Source of the DNA: Pontibacter beigongshangensis
GTDB lineage: Bacteria; Bacteroidota; Bacteroidia; Cytophagales; Hymenobacteraceae
DNA length: 64,000 nucleotides
NCBI RefSeq assembly: GCF_014332515.1
Contig: NZ_VFSD01000007.1
Span: forward strand, 154,807-218,806
Reading direction: 5' to 3'
Part shown: piece after piece, positions 9,880-19,686 of the stretch
Layout: every line of letters starts with the position of its first letter
Position numbering within the stretch: position 1 is the first letter of the stretch
Notes under the pieces: model-generated
What the model saw: only the letters and a program-made list of their open reading frames with translations
The model's database searches: none
Told to the model about the DNA's origin: nothing
Translations under genes and position numbers: made by a program

Positions 9880-11658
9880 ATGAAAAAATACGTGCTATAT
9901 CTCTTTATGCTTAGCTTTTTTGCGAGCTGTGAAGATGTATTAGATAAAAAAGAGCTTGATGCGATAGATGACACTGATCTGTGGAACAACGCATCGCTGG
10001 CAACCTTTTATCTGAATAATTTATACAGCATGAGCCTCCCTGGATTTGGAGGTGCTGCAAACTCGGGTCTTTCTGACGAAGGTATGGGTACCGGAGCCGG
10101 GAACATGATGTATGGAATGTTAACGGTTTCTGATGGTGTCGGCAACTACGGTGTTGGCAACTATAGAGTAATAAATAGAATAAATCTTCTTGTTACCGAA
10201 ATAGATAAAGGCAATATTCCTCAGGCAGAAAGAGATCCAATAAAGGGGCAGGCGCTCTTCTTAAGAGCCTGGAACTATTGGGAAATGGTAAAACTGCATG
10301 GAGGTGTACCTATGGTCATGGAAATGCAGGATGTAAATGCAGGCGAGGGTCTTTATAGAGAACGTGACCCTGCATCAAGATGTATTGAACTTATTGTGCG
10401 GGACCTTGATGAGGCAATTGCAAAACTTCCTGTTACCTGGCCGTCTAATAGCTACGGTCGGATTACGAAAGCAGCTGCAGCAGCGCTGAAAGGTAGAGTT
10501 CTGCTTTATTATGCAAGTCCGCAATTTAATCCAAATGACTTGCCTGAACGCTGGGCCGCCGCTTATGACGCTAATGTTCAGGCCAAACAATTGGCGCAGG
10601 CAGCAGGGCATGCCCTACATTCGAACTATGAACGCATCTTCTTAGATGAGGCGAATAAAGAGGCAATCTTTGTGCGCGTGTTTGACAAAACGCAGCAGTA
10701 TCACGGATACGAGAATAGCGTACGTCCTGCGAGCGTTAAGAACTCAGGTGGCGCAAATGCAAATCCAACCTGGGAAATGGTACAGGCATACCCAATGGCA
10801 GATGGACATTCAATTGAAGGTCACCCCGGATATGACCAAACATTCTTTTGGAAAGGCCGGGATCCTCGTTTTTATGCTACAATCGTTTGGAACAGCGCTG
10901 TGTATCAAATGCCAGGTGATAGATTTTATGAGAATACCAGCAAAACAAGAAGGCAATGGACATACCTTAATAACGATCAGGAAGCCAACCAGAACACACC
11001 AACAGGTTTCTATTTAAGGAAGAATGTGGATGCTTCCATTCCAAAAACTGAAACGATCAGAACTCCAACCGATTGGATCGAAATACGATATGCGGAGGTG
11101 CTGTTAAACTTGGCAGAAGCTGCTAATGAGGTAGGAAAAGTGGACGAAGCATATGCGGAGTTAAAAGCAATCCGGCAAAGAGCAGGAATACAAGCCGGAG
11201 GCGATGGCAACTACGGTCTGGCTGCGGGCATGATTAAAGAAACGATGCGCGAAGCTGTAATGTTGGAAAGACAGCTTGAGTTAGCCTATGAAAACAAACG
11301 CCATTGGGACTTGCGCCGTCGTAACTTGTTTGCTCAGAAACTGAATGGTACAAGAAGAACTGGTATACAAGCAGAATTAAATACTGACTATATTGCTTCT
11401 GTGGCGAATGTTCCGGCTGTACAAGCTAAGGCTGTCTTTGAAAGTTCAATGCGTGATACCATTAATTGGGACAAGGATTATAATAAGTATTTTATTACAA
11501 ATTATAACGTTCTTCTGGACGAAAGAGAAATTAATTACTTACAACCTTTATATAATTTCTATTTTATTCCTCAAACGAACTTGGATAAGGACCCTAAAAT
11601 AAAACAAACTATTGGCTGGACCACAGGAGGCGATGGTTTTGACCCACTTGCTCCCTGA
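9880..11658 (+). CDS. SusD/RagB-family surface lipoprotein 1
   Basis: A 592-residue protein whose N-terminus has a lipoprotein signal with lipobox FFASC (Cys about 17), so it should be lipidated and surface exposed as the lid of SusC 1. The TPR-type helical SusD fold is indicated by GQALFLRAWNYWEMVKLHGGVP, and the C-terminal half carries the family pattern RYAEVLLNLAEAANE and ELAYENKRHWDLRRR. Long aromatic-rich loops (for example the part around WTYLNND) may hold the glycan. It shares the AT-rich composition of the preceding gene and probably its transcript. Confidence 0.95.
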   Translation: MKKYVLYLFMLSFFASCEDVLDKKELDAIDDTDLWNNASLATFYLNNLYSMSLPGFGGAANSGLSDEGMGTGAGNMMYGMLTVSDGVGNYGVGNYRVINRINLLVTEIDKGNIPQAERDPIKGQALFLRAWNYWEMVKLHGGVPMVMEMQDVNAGEGLYRERDPASRCIELIVRDLDEAIAKLPVTWPSNSYGRITKAAAAALKGRVLLYYASPQFNPNDLPERWAAAYDANVQAKQLAQAAGHALHSNYERIFLDEANKEAIFVRVFDKTQQYHGYENSVRPASVKNSGGANANPTWEMVQAYPMADGHSIEGHPGYDQTFFWKGRDPRFYATIVWNSAVYQMPGDRFYENTSKTRRQWTYLNNDQEANQNTPTGFYLRKNVDASIPKTETIRTPTDWIEIRYAEVLLNLAEAANEVGKVDEAYAELKAIRQRAGIQAGGDGNYGLAAGMIKETMREAVMLERQLELAYENKRHWDLRRRNLFAQKLNGTRRTGIQAELNTDYIASVANVPAVQAKAVFESSMRDTINWDKDYNKYFITNYNVLLDEREINYLQPLYNFYFIPQTNLDKDPKIKQTIGWTTGGDGFDPLAP

Positions 11659-11799
11659 TACAGATATAAACACGGGAACCAGATAATATACAAGATTTGT
11701 GATATATCAGGTTTTGCAAATGAAACAATTGTTTAAGTATGAATAATTGATGTTTGTGCCTACTGCCTAGTTTAAAATAATGTTTCTTAAAGTGTTGAT

Positions 11800-11829
11800 C
11801 CTCAGCTATAATGTTTTTTGTAGCTGAGG
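11800..11829 (+). terminator. Hairpin after SusD 1
   Basis: 9-bp arms CCTCAGCTA (11800-11808) and TAGCTGAGG (11821-11829), followed by GTTTATAAAA. It lies 140 bp past the stop codon. Confidence 0.55.
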
Positions 11830-11830
11830 G

Positions 11831-11864
11831 TTTATAAAATGTGAATAAATGCACATTTTATAAA
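11831..11864. repeat. Perfect 13-bp inverted repeat
   Basis: TTTATAAAATGTG (11831-11843) and CACATTTTATAAA (11852-11864) with an 8-nt loop, immediately after the hairpin and 80 bp before the next gene. It could be an operator or part of the terminator. Confidence 0.5.
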
Positions 11865-11944
11865 ATAAGACAGCACTTTAACCGGATTTTACGTATTTAA
11901 TTAAGAGTGCTAAATATATTTTTTCAACTAAAAATTTCTTAACT

Positions 11945-12910
11945 ATGAAATTGAAAATTACAAAAAACCTCTTTGCTGCCTTCCTTATTGCCGTAGGTAC
12001 TACTGGCAGTGTGTTTGCGCAGAACGAGCCGCGTACGTACGAACTGAAGCCAAATGAAATTCCGCCTTCTGCTGAAGGTTATTACAATGCTGGTGTAATG
12101 AAAGATGGTGTGAACCATAAAGGATGTGGTGCCGGTGAAAACCAAAACGTTACAGAGCATTCAGCAAGCAGCCACAACGAGAATGGCGCTTATGGTGGGT
12201 TCACGTTTGAGCACGTATCAGTTATGCCAAACTGCAACGGTAAAGGAACGCCTGAGTTTGGTTTAGAGTCTCTTAGAGGCTATGTTCAGCTAAGAGAGTT
12301 CGACGGCGCACAGTGGGCAGCTTATGCAGCAGGTACTCCCGGCGAATATACCATCAGCAATATTACAAGCCCGCAGGTTACAGCTATTAAATCCCTTACA
12401 ATTATTGCAGGCAGTGACCTGAGCATCAATGCCGACCGGTCAGTTACATTTGCTATAGAGGCATCGGAAGACAATGGCGCGACCTGGGAGATGTATGTAA
12501 TGCAGTCTCTTGCACAGCAAGGTGCATCAACTTACACATTTACTGCTGGTGGCGATAATCCAGGCTTTAATGAAGTTGCAACTCTTTCGGCAACTAAGCC
12601 AGTCATGATCAGAATTATACCTTGGCAAGGTCCGTTGAAAAACGATAACAGAGGCCAGAGACTGAAAGTATTCAGCTTGGCGCTTGAAGCTACTGGTCCT
12701 GCCGTAACATCCAGCAAAGAGGAAATCGCTAAAAATGAGCCTTTCTTTAATGTGCAGGAAAACACGTTTGTAGCCCTTAAAGAAAACCTGCGTGTGTATA
12801 ACATGGTAGGCGCACTGGTTGGCTCCGGAAAAAATGTGAAAGTTTCTGGCGGTGGCCTGTACATTGTTCGCTCAGACAGCGGCTTGTCTAAAAAAGTATT
12901 CTTACAATAA
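11945..12910 (+). CDS. Secreted protein of unknown function with probable T9SS tail
   Basis: A 321-residue protein that I do not recognise. It has a signal peptide (1-26, GSVFAQ), a Cys-containing N-terminal segment (CGAGENQNVTEH and MPNCNGKG), a middle that reads as beta-sandwich strands (about 110-245, including FAIEASEDNGATWEMYV), and a C-terminus of about 60 residues ending VSGGGLYIVRSDSGLSKKVFLQ-like strands, which resembles a short type A sorting domain without the usual YPNP motif. The gene follows SusC/SusD 1 and shares its AT-rich composition. A surface glycan-binding role is a reasonable guess from position only. It has its own upstream region with inverted repeats. Confidence 0.75.
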   Translation: MKLKITKNLFAAFLIAVGTTGSVFAQNEPRTYELKPNEIPPSAEGYYNAGVMKDGVNHKGCGAGENQNVTEHSASSHNENGAYGGFTFEHVSVMPNCNGKGTPEFGLESLRGYVQLREFDGAQWAAYAAGTPGEYTISNITSPQVTAIKSLTIIAGSDLSINADRSVTFAIEASEDNGATWEMYVMQSLAQQGASTYTFTAGGDNPGFNEVATLSATKPVMIRIIPWQGPLKNDNRGQRLKVFSLALEATGPAVTSSKEEIAKNEPFFNVQENTFVALKENLRVYNMVGALVGSGKNVKVSGGGLYIVRSDSGLSKKVFLQ

Positions 12911-12920
12911 GCATTCCTTT

Positions 12921-12969
12921 TGTTCACAGCATTAGCGGTTACTTGCAGTAGCTACTAATGCTGTGAACA
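12921..12969 (+). terminator. 15-bp perfect hairpin
   Basis: Arms TGTTCACAGCATTAG (12921-12935) and CTAATGCTGTGAACA (12955-12969), 19-nt loop, 11 bp after the stop codon. The T-tract is weak. Confidence 0.65.
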
Positions 12970-13150
12970 ATTTATGTTTCAGCAAGGCTGCAACCGGTCC
13001 AAAGACATGTTGTATTTTGATCCTGCTGCATTGCCCAACTATTCCGGTTGCCCTTTCATTTCTCTTGTAATACAGCGTGCTGACTGCACTTTAACTTTCT
13101 GGCCGGAATTGCTTCAGATGAGCATAGTCACCGGGACTCAGTCAGTTAAT

Positions 13151-13186
13151 AAACGGAGGAGCTACTGCCTCCTCGTTTTATTTTTC
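13151..13186 (+). terminator. Second hairpin with T-rich tail
   Basis: GGAGG (13155-13159) and CCTCC around GAGCTACTG, followed by TCGTTTTATTTTTC. Confidence 0.5.
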
Positions 13187-13302
13187 AGTCAGAATGGCCA
13201 ATTGCAAAACTGTAATTTTTCAGTGCCCAGTTTCTAAGATTACATGTGCGGCTAATTGCCTCCTGTTGGCAGTTAATTAAGGTTTCCTCTAACCCTGAAG
13301 GT

Positions 13303-16300
13303 ATGATTAAAATTTACAAAAGATTAATGTACAAATCAGGCCTTTTCCTAGCCTTCCTGTTTCTGATAAATTTAAATGCCAAAGCACAAGTAACCCATCC
13401 CATCGAGAATACTGGGCCTGACGCGCTCAAAACTTTTATTGAAAATACCTCCAACTGGGCTCCCGGCGACACCATACTGCTGGTTAGCGCTGGCGAATAC
13501 CGTGTAAACGGGCCTATTCAGATTACACAGAGTATAGCTATTAAAGGCGACCCTGCTCTTAAAAATGACCAAAGACCGCTGATCACCTTTTTTGGGGCAT
13601 CAGGTGGTTTTCAACCAAGGGCAAACGACCTCACCATGACCTTTCTGGGCTTCGATGCCAAAGGCCTCACCCTTGATGAAAAGGGCGACCCACAACGAGC
13701 CGCACTGCTGCGTTTCGGAAGAAGATCCGAAAACGGGGCTTTCAGCAACAGCATCATTAAATTTGAAGACATCCGGGCATCTGGTTTCAGTACAGGAATC
13801 GAACTGTTCTATGAACAGGGCCTTCGCTATAAGTCCATCACGATCCGTAACGTTATCTGGCACGATATCTCCGGGTGGGTGCTCGACCCGCGCATCAACG
13901 CTACCGACGAGATCAGAATTACCAATTCCACATTCTATAATATCGGGGGATTTCTGAGAAATCCTTATTTTACAAATCCTGACCGCACCCTCCGGATTCC
14001 ACAGCGGATTATCATTTCCCGTAACACCATCTATAGGGTGGCTTCAGGAGAAGAAGGTGTAGATGCCCTGATTCAGATAAACGACCCCAAAGATGGGCAG
14101 GTTAGCCTCACGTTTAATAATAACATTGTAAGCACACTCATTAATCCGGCTACCGCCAGGCCTTTCAGGTTAGATCCTTTGGCCGGGGTTTTCAGTTTCA
14201 GCAACAATGTTCTCCACAATTTCAATTCGCCCCGCGACGACGGCCGGTATAACCTGTCCAGTATTGATGCCGCCCAGGCGAATGTCGTTACCAGCAATAT
14301 CCTTAACGTTGATCCTGAGTTTGCCGACCCTGCCGCTGGCGATTTTACGCTGCCGGAAAACTCTGCTCTGCTGACTTCCGGAACAACGGGCGGAGCAGTA
14401 GGAGACCCGCGCTGGTCAGGAGGCTCCGACGATGACGATGAAGAGGAGGAAGAGGTGCTGGTTAGCCAGATTCTTGTTGCAGGGCAGGGAGGTAAATCTG
14501 CTATTACTGTTAAAGGTGGCTACCTGGGTATGGTGGCAACCGTATTGCCTGGTACTGCCACAAACCGGAACATTATCTGGAGCATAAATAACGAGCAATT
14601 AGCTGCGATCGACCAGAATGGCGGCCTGGTGGCAAAAGCAAGCGGCGTGGTAACCGTAACCGCTACCGCCACCGACGGATCGGGCGTAACCGGCTCCGTG
14701 GATGTAACCATCAGCAACCAGTCGAATATAACTTCAATTACCGTGGCCGCAGAAGATGGCCGCACCACCCTGGGCGATGGGGAATCGGTTCAGATGGTGG
14801 CTACGCTTACGCCAGCGGACCCTGATAACCCGCAGGTGATCTGGGGTGTGGACGATGCACGGATAGCCTCCATCTCTGAAGACGGCGTGCTGACAGCAGT
14901 GGCCGGTGGTGTGGTAACAGTAACTGCTTATGCGGAGGAAAACCGGTTTATGTTTGGCACCACTAAAGTTACCATACAGTCGCCCAACAGTCCGGTTGGT
15001 GAACCTGCGCCGGCCAACAGCCAGCCAATTGCATTTCCGGGTGCAGAGGGCTTTGGCAAGCATGCCACAGGTGGCCGTGGAGGCAGAGTAGTAGAGGTTA
15101 CGAACCTGCTCGATCAGAACCAGTCGGGGCAGCCTGAGCCGGGCAGCTTCCGGGCAGCGCTCAACACACCTGGCACAGATCCTATTACAGTTGTTTTCAG
15201 GGTGTCTGGCATTGTAAAACTAAATGCCGAACTCAAATCGAACAGATCAAACATGACCATAGCCGGCCAGACAGCACCGGGAGATGGGATCTGTATCAAA
15301 GATAATACAGTGGCGCTCTCGGGCAGTAACCTGATTATACGGTATGTCCGTTTCAGGCCGGGCGATGAAACAGGGGTACAAACCACGCCTCTGAATATAG
15401 AAAACGCAAGGCATATAATGGTAGACCACTGCTCTTTCAGCTGGGCGGTAGAAGAGAACATGGGCATGTACGATAACCATTACACCACCGTGCAATGGAG
15501 CATCCTGAGCGAGGGCCTGCACAATTCGGTTCATGGCAAAGGTGCCCGGAGCTATGGCTCGCAGTGGGGCGGCCAGTATGCCTCGTACCACCACAACCTG
15601 CTGGCCCATCACCGCAGCCGCTCCCCCCGCATCAATGGTAGCCGGTCTAACGACACCGTGGCCTTAGTCGATTTCCGGAACAACGTGATCTTTAACTGGG
15701 GCAGCAGAGGGGCTGTTTACGGCGGCGAAGAAGAAATACGGGGCGGTGAGAGCAAAGTAAACTTCGTGAACAACTACTACAAGCCAGGTCCGGCTACACC
15801 AGGTACCCGTCTGTTTGCCGAGCCTTCGTATGTAACAGAAGGTAATACAGCCATGGGGCATGCCAAGTGGTATTTCGACGGGAACTACATGGAAGGCGTA
15901 ACCGGTGGCATGAACAACGACAACTGGCTGGGCGTGGATGCCGGCAGAGTGGGTGGCACAGATAATATCAGGCACCAGTACTGGTTTCCGGTAGATCCGG
16001 TGCAAACACATTCGGCGCAGGAGGCCTACAGCCTGGTGCTGGAGAATGCCGGTGCCATTCTGCCAAAAAGGGATGCCGTGGATGCCCGCATAGTGGCCGA
16101 GACCCGAGGCGATGTGCCGGTAAGAGGAAATGGCATTATAGATGCCGCTTCGGAAGTAGGTGGCTGGCCGAATTACAACAGCACAGCAGCACCCACTGAT
16201 TCCGATAAGGATGGTATGCCGGATGCCTGGGAACTGGCGCACAACCTGGACCCGGGCGATGCAGAAGATGGGAAGATAATTGTGGAGGGAGGTTATTCCA

Positions 16301-16602
16301 ACCTGGAGATTTACCTAAACAGCCTGGTGCCGGGCCTCGTGACCAGCAGCGGCGAAATGCTGGCTGCCGGTTTTGAAATGTACCCCAACCCGGCCAGCGA
16401 CAGAGTGTTCTTCAGCAGTACCGAAAAGTTACTAAAAGTAGAGCTCTACGACCTAAGCGGCAGGCTTGTGCTTGCCAAAACCGATTTCGATCCTGCTCAG
16501 GATAATCATATAGGGGTAGGACACCTGCGGGCAGGCTTTTATGTTATGCGCTCTTTCTTTAGGAACGGGCACACCGCTGAGCGGAAATTAATGAAGCAGT
16601 AA
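13303..16602 (+). CDS. Fused beta-helix module, two BIG2 domains and PL1 pectate lyase, T9SS-exported
   Basis: The ATG at 13303 gives 1099 residues and is chosen because MIKIYKRL matches the starts of the genes at 17114 and 19760. Order: signal peptide (1-29, NAKAQ); uncharacterised beta-helix module of the DUF4957/DUF5123 kind (about 30-370); acidic linker DDDDEEEEE (about 373-383); two BIG2-like Ig domains (386-478 and 477-561); PL1 pectate lyase (about 575-960) with FPGAEGFGKHATGGRGG, IMVDHCSFSWAVEE and the catalytic-type RSRSPRING; a Ca-binding DSDKDGMPDAWE segment (about 963-1008); and a T9SS type A tail (about 1023-1099, MYPNPASD). PL1 enzymes cut polygalacturonate by beta-elimination. 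The fusion links the unknown module to pectin. Confidence 0.9.
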   Translation: MIKIYKRLMYKSGLFLAFLFLINLNAKAQVTHPIENTGPDALKTFIENTSNWAPGDTILLVSAGEYRVNGPIQITQSIAIKGDPALKNDQRPLITFFGASGGFQPRANDLTMTFLGFDAKGLTLDEKGDPQRAALLRFGRRSENGAFSNSIIKFEDIRASGFSTGIELFYEQGLRYKSITIRNVIWHDISGWVLDPRINATDEIRITNSTFYNIGGFLRNPYFTNPDRTLRIPQRIIISRNTIYRVASGEEGVDALIQINDPKDGQVSLTFNNNIVSTLINPATARPFRLDPLAGVFSFSNNVLHNFNSPRDDGRYNLSSIDAAQANVVTSNILNVDPEFADPAAGDFTLPENSALLTSGTTGGAVGDPRWSGGSDDDDEEEEEVLVSQILVAGQGGKSAITVKGGYLGMVATVLPGTATNRNIIWSINNEQLAAIDQNGGLVAKASGVVTVTATATDGSGVTGSVDVTISNQSNITSITVAAEDGRTTLGDGESVQMVATLTPADPDNPQVIWGVDDARIASISEDGVLTAVAGGVVTVTAYAEENRFMFGTTKVTIQSPNSPVGEPAPANSQPIAFPGAEGFGKHATGGRGGRVVEVTNLLDQNQSGQPEPGSFRAALNTPGTDPITVVFRVSGIVKLNAELKSNRSNMTIAGQTAPGDGICIKDNTVALSGSNLIIRYVRFRPGDETGVQTTPLNIENARHIMVDHCSFSWAVEENMGMYDNHYTTVQWSILSEGLHNSVHGKGARSYGSQWGGQYASYHHNLLAHHRSRSPRINGSRSNDTVALVDFRNNVIFNWGSRGAVYGGEEEIRGGESKVNFVNNYYKPGPATPGTRLFAEPSYVTEGNTAMGHAKWYFDGNYMEGVTGGMNNDNWLGVDAGRVGGTDNIRHQYWFPVDPVQTHSAQEAYSLVLENAGAILPKRDAVDARIVAETRGDVPVRGNGIIDAASEVGGWPNYNSTAAPTDSDKDGMPDAWELAHNLDPGDAEDGKIIVEGGYSNLEIYLNSLVPGLVTSSGEMLAAGFEMYPNPASDRVFFSSTEKLLKVELYDLSGRLVLAKTDFDPAQDNHIGVGHLRAGFYVMRSFFRNGHTAERKLMKQ

Positions 16603-16624
16603 GGGCTGCCAACTGGCCAGCCTG

Positions 16625-16668
16625 AAGCAGCAGTGGCCTCTGGAGGGGCATTTTGATTAGATTAATTG
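16625..16668 (+). repeat. Intergenic repeat family B, copy 5
   Basis: AGCAGCAGTGGCCTCTGGAG, GGGCATTTTGATTAG and ATTAATTG. It joins directly to module C. Confidence 0.8.
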
Positions 16669-16706
16669 CTGGTTGTTAGTTGCTGATTGTTGAATGGTTA
16701 AATTGC
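16667..16706 (+). repeat. Intergenic repeat module C, copy 1
   Basis: GCTGGTTGTTAGTTGCTG then ATTGTTGAATGGTTAAATTG. Related copies lie at 25797, 49250 and 54909. Confidence 0.6.
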
Positions 16707-16924
16707 TTCTAGTCATCGGCACAACTTAGCGGAATTTGTTTCACCTTATAAACAAAGCATAAAATGTGAGGTATCGTGGTATGTGTGTCGTTTTTCTTAA
16801 GGTGATACTATGTATGGTTCCGGTAAGCTAAGTGGCAGTCTATGATAGCCTTTAGCTGCTGTAACGCGAACTGCTCCGTCCTCCTGGAAGAAAAGAACTT
16901 GTGGGCATTAGGCAACATCAATTC

Positions 16925-16970
16925 AGCAGCAGCTATAGCCTCCGGAGGGGCATTTTGATTAGCATAATTG
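16925..16970 (+). repeat. Intergenic repeat family B, copy 6
   Basis: AGCAGCAGCTATAGCCTCCG, GAGGGGCATTTTGATTAG and CATAATTG. Confidence 0.85.
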
Positions 16971-17027
16971 TATACAGAGAGTAGCAGGATTGGATAGTAG
17001 TTTCGATTTACGTGTTGCCCTGCTGAA

Positions 17028-17041
17028 AACAAACGTTCGTG
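17028..17041. promoter_or_regulatory. Candidate operator, AACAAACGTTCGTG
   Basis: Member of the seven-site 14-bp dyad set, 72 bp before the 17114 start. Confidence 0.55.
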
Positions 17042-17046
17042 TTTAA

Positions 17047-17062
17047 CGGGTGATTTAACCCG
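17047..17062. promoter_or_regulatory. Small dyad CGGGT-GATTTA-ACCCG
   Basis: 5-bp stem, 6-nt loop, 5 bp after the operator. The site at 19687-19702 has the same layout, with a compensating change in the stem. Confidence 0.5.
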
Positions 17063-17113
17063 ATGAAAAATAAGATCTCAATCGTAAATTATTTAACCCT
17101 TAATCTCAGCATT

Positions 17114-19489
17114 ATGATAAAAAATTACTTTAAATTTTTAAAAGGCGCTAGTCTTGTGGCCGTCTTACTGGTTCTTCTGCAGGTAAATGCCGAAGCCCAG
17201 GAGGTACACCGCATCTCTAGTATGGAGGAGAACTCGCTGAAGACCTTTATAGAGGATCCGACGAAATGGGCGCCTGGCGACATAATAATGTTGGAAGGAA
17301 ACTATATGGAGACGGGCCATATCAGCATCACACAGGACATTACCATCATAGGTGATTCCGAAGCGGCTACTCGCCCGATGATTACCTTTCATGGCGGCGG
17401 CTTCAGGCCGGCAGCAGCAGACCTTAGTATTACGTTAAAAGGTTTTGACATTAATGGCAAGACCAGGGATGCAGAGGACAAAGAAGTGCGTGCCATGATT
17501 ATAGAGTACGGTAGGCTAAATGCCTTCGGTGCCAAGCTCATCCATATTGAGGATATGCACGCTTATGGCCTGAAAAACGGCATAGAACTGTTCTACAACC
17601 AGGGGCAGGTTTATGATAAGATAGTGGTCGAGAACGTTATTTGGAACGATATAACCGACTGGGTGTTTAATCCGCGCATAAATGCCCTTAAAGATTTAAG
17701 CATCACAAACTCTACCTTCTATAATGCTGGTGGCTTCATGTTCAATCCTTATTTCTCAAAAGAAGGCCGAGAAGAGGTGATCCAGCAGAAAATTGTAGTG
17801 GACCATAACACCTTTTACCGGATTGGTTCAGAGAATAAGGCGCTTTTCCAGATCAACGACCCGAAAGACGCCTCTGTGAGCCTGACTTTTTCCAATAACA
17901 TCGTCAGCACACTCAAAGACCATAAAAACGCACGGCCGTTCCTGCTGAGCGCAGAATCAGGTACATTTAACTTCACCAACAACGTTCTGCACGACTTTGT
18001 GGCCACTGGTGCGGGTGGGCTGGCGTACAACTTAGATCCAATCTCTGAGCTTTCTACTGTAACCGTCACAGACCTTAACACAAATGACCCAGGCTTTGCC
18101 AACCGGGCTGTAGGCAATTTTGGCCTTTTTACCGGTTCCCCATTGTTGAAAGCTGACACAGAGGCTGGCGCGTTAGGCGATCCGACCTGGGCAACAGAAG
18201 CGGCTATTTATAGTATACACCGCATCTCGAATGCCGAAGAGAACTCGCTGAAGACCTTTATCGAGGATATAAGCAAATGGTCGCCAGACGACATCATTGA
18301 GCTGGAGAGCGCAGGTGAGTATATTGTGCGCGGCGGTATCGAGATCAAGCAGGACATTACCATCAGGGGAGCTGCGGGGCTGGCTCAGCGGCCGCTTATT
18401 GTTATGCATGGAGGAGCCTTAGTGCCAAAAGCCAATGATCTGGATATTGTACTGGAGAATTTCGACATGAATGGTCTGACAACAAACGATACGGGGAGTG
18501 AGCAGAGAGCAGCTATCGTACAGTTTGGTGCTGACAATAAGTTCGAAAATAGCACGATCCTTATTGAAGACATGAATGCAACCGGCTTTCTCACTGGCGT
18601 AGAACTCTACTATAATTCTGGCTTGCACTACAAGTTCCTGACGATCAACAGAGTGAACTGGAGCGATATCAGTGGCTGGGTGATCGACCCCAGGATCAAT
18701 GCCACAGACAGAATTGAAGTGACAAACTCAACGTTCTGGAACATTGGTGGTTTCTTGAAGAACCCGTACAATGTAGATCCGAACAAAGAACGCACCGCAG
18801 TATACCCGATGGTAATCTTAATTGACCACAACACCTTCTACAATGTGGCTTCTACAGGAGTATCGGGTGCAGATGTGTTCCTTCAGCTCAATGACCCTAA
18901 GGAAGGTAAGATAGACTTCACTTTCAGCAATAACATCGTCAGCACCTTAGGCGAGCAAACTACGTCGCGTCCGTTCCGAATTAACCCGACAGCAGGCACG
19001 TTCAGATTCAACAATAACCTTTTCCATAGCTTCAACTCAACCCGTGAAGGCGGCATTTACAACTTAGATGCTGTAGCTGCTGCTCAAAGCAATGTATCTG
19101 TAACGAATCCGGTTCCCGGTAATCCAACTTTCGCTAATCCCCAGGAAGGCAACTTTACTTTGCCAACTGATTTAGGATACCTGACTGCCGGTACCAATGG
19201 TACTATAATGGGAGACCCGCGTTGGGATCCGGGTCTTGTTACCAGCTCCGAGCCTGAGCTGGCTGCTGCCAAAGTTGAGGTTTATCCTAATCCGGTAAGA
19301 GATGTGCTGCACATCAACTCACCTTCTCTAGTGGAAGTAACCATCTACAACATTTCAGGAAGTGCGGTAATGACTGGTAAAATAGACCGTGTTGGTTCAA
19401 TCAATATCTCTGGCCTGAAGTCAGGCTTATATATTGCCCGCATCAACTCCGGCATCAAAGTGCAGACTGTGAAATTAATTAAAGAGTAA
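17114..19489 (+). CDS. Secreted double beta-helix (DUF4957/DUF5123-like) protein A, T9SS tail
   Basis: A 791-residue protein from the ATG at 17114; 17 extra in-frame codons upstream (17063) do not look like a signal sequence. Signal peptide 1-29 (NAEAQ). Two copies of the module found in the fused lyase, about 30-357 and 366-700, each starting HRIS-x-x-EENSLKTFIED and ending GDPxW. Repeated strand motifs such as FDxNG, GxELFYN, ITNSTF and FSNNIVSTL mark a right-handed parallel beta-helix. C-terminal T9SS tail about 715-791 (VYPNPVRDVLHINSPS). No catalytic residues can be named; it may be a lyase of unknown type or a pectin-binding scaffold. The two copies differ widely at DNA level, unlike those in the next gene. 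Confidence 0.88.
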   Translation: MIKNYFKFLKGASLVAVLLVLLQVNAEAQEVHRISSMEENSLKTFIEDPTKWAPGDIIMLEGNYMETGHISITQDITIIGDSEAATRPMITFHGGGFRPAAADLSITLKGFDINGKTRDAEDKEVRAMIIEYGRLNAFGAKLIHIEDMHAYGLKNGIELFYNQGQVYDKIVVENVIWNDITDWVFNPRINALKDLSITNSTFYNAGGFMFNPYFSKEGREEVIQQKIVVDHNTFYRIGSENKALFQINDPKDASVSLTFSNNIVSTLKDHKNARPFLLSAESGTFNFTNNVLHDFVATGAGGLAYNLDPISELSTVTVTDLNTNDPGFANRAVGNFGLFTGSPLLKADTEAGALGDPTWATEAAIYSIHRISNAEENSLKTFIEDISKWSPDDIIELESAGEYIVRGGIEIKQDITIRGAAGLAQRPLIVMHGGALVPKANDLDIVLENFDMNGLTTNDTGSEQRAAIVQFGADNKFENSTILIEDMNATGFLTGVELYYNSGLHYKFLTINRVNWSDISGWVIDPRINATDRIEVTNSTFWNIGGFLKNPYNVDPNKERTAVYPMVILIDHNTFYNVASTGVSGADVFLQLNDPKEGKIDFTFSNNIVSTLGEQTTSRPFRINPTAGTFRFNNNLFHSFNSTREGGIYNLDAVAAAQSNVSVTNPVPGNPTFANPQEGNFTLPTDLGYLTAGTNGTIMGDPRWDPGLVTSSEPELAAAKVEVYPNPVRDVLHINSPSLVEVTIYNISGSAVMTGKIDRVGSINISGLKSGLYIARINSGIKVQTVKLIKE

Positions 19490-19519
19490 TAGCAAGGTAT
19501 AGGTGAACGAGACTCTGTG

Positions 19520-19556
19520 TTTTCGGCAAAGGGCCGATATGGCGGAGTTTTGTTTC
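19520..19556 (+). terminator. Hairpin after beta-helix protein A
   Basis: ACTCTGTGTTTTCGG ... CGGAGTTTTGTTT. A weaker version of the hairpin after the next gene (22190-22235), indicating that the gene and its 3' end were duplicated together. Confidence 0.45.
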
Positions 19557-19666
19557 CCTATTTAAGAGTAGTAAAGCAGTTTTATTAAAGAACGCTCCTG
19601 ATGTTGGTATTCTCTTTAAGGTAGAATATGAAGCTGAAATGCCGAGCGAAAAAGATGTTCGTGGTG

Positions 19667-19680
19667 AAAGAACGTTCGTA
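19667..19680. promoter_or_regulatory. Candidate operator, AAAGAACGTTCGTA
   Basis: Member of the 14-bp dyad set, 79 bp before the 19760 start. Confidence 0.5.
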
Positions 19681-19686
19681 TATAAA

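Larger units (their letters stand above)
12911..13302. other. Intergenic region between the orphan and the fused pectate lyase
   Basis: Contains two hairpin terminators and no gene that I can support. The 87-codon frame at 12974-13237 starts inside the first hairpin and has no family-like features. Confidence 0.6.
16603..17113. other. 511-bp intergenic region with repeats and operator
   Basis: Holds family B copies 5 and 6, a module C repeat, an operator-like dyad (17028-17041) and a small dyad hairpin (17047-17062). No gene seen. Confidence 0.6.

Noticed and set aside
12974..13237. 87-codon plus-strand frame between genes
   Set aside because: Spans terminator hairpins, has unusual amino-acid use and no signal, domain or operon context.
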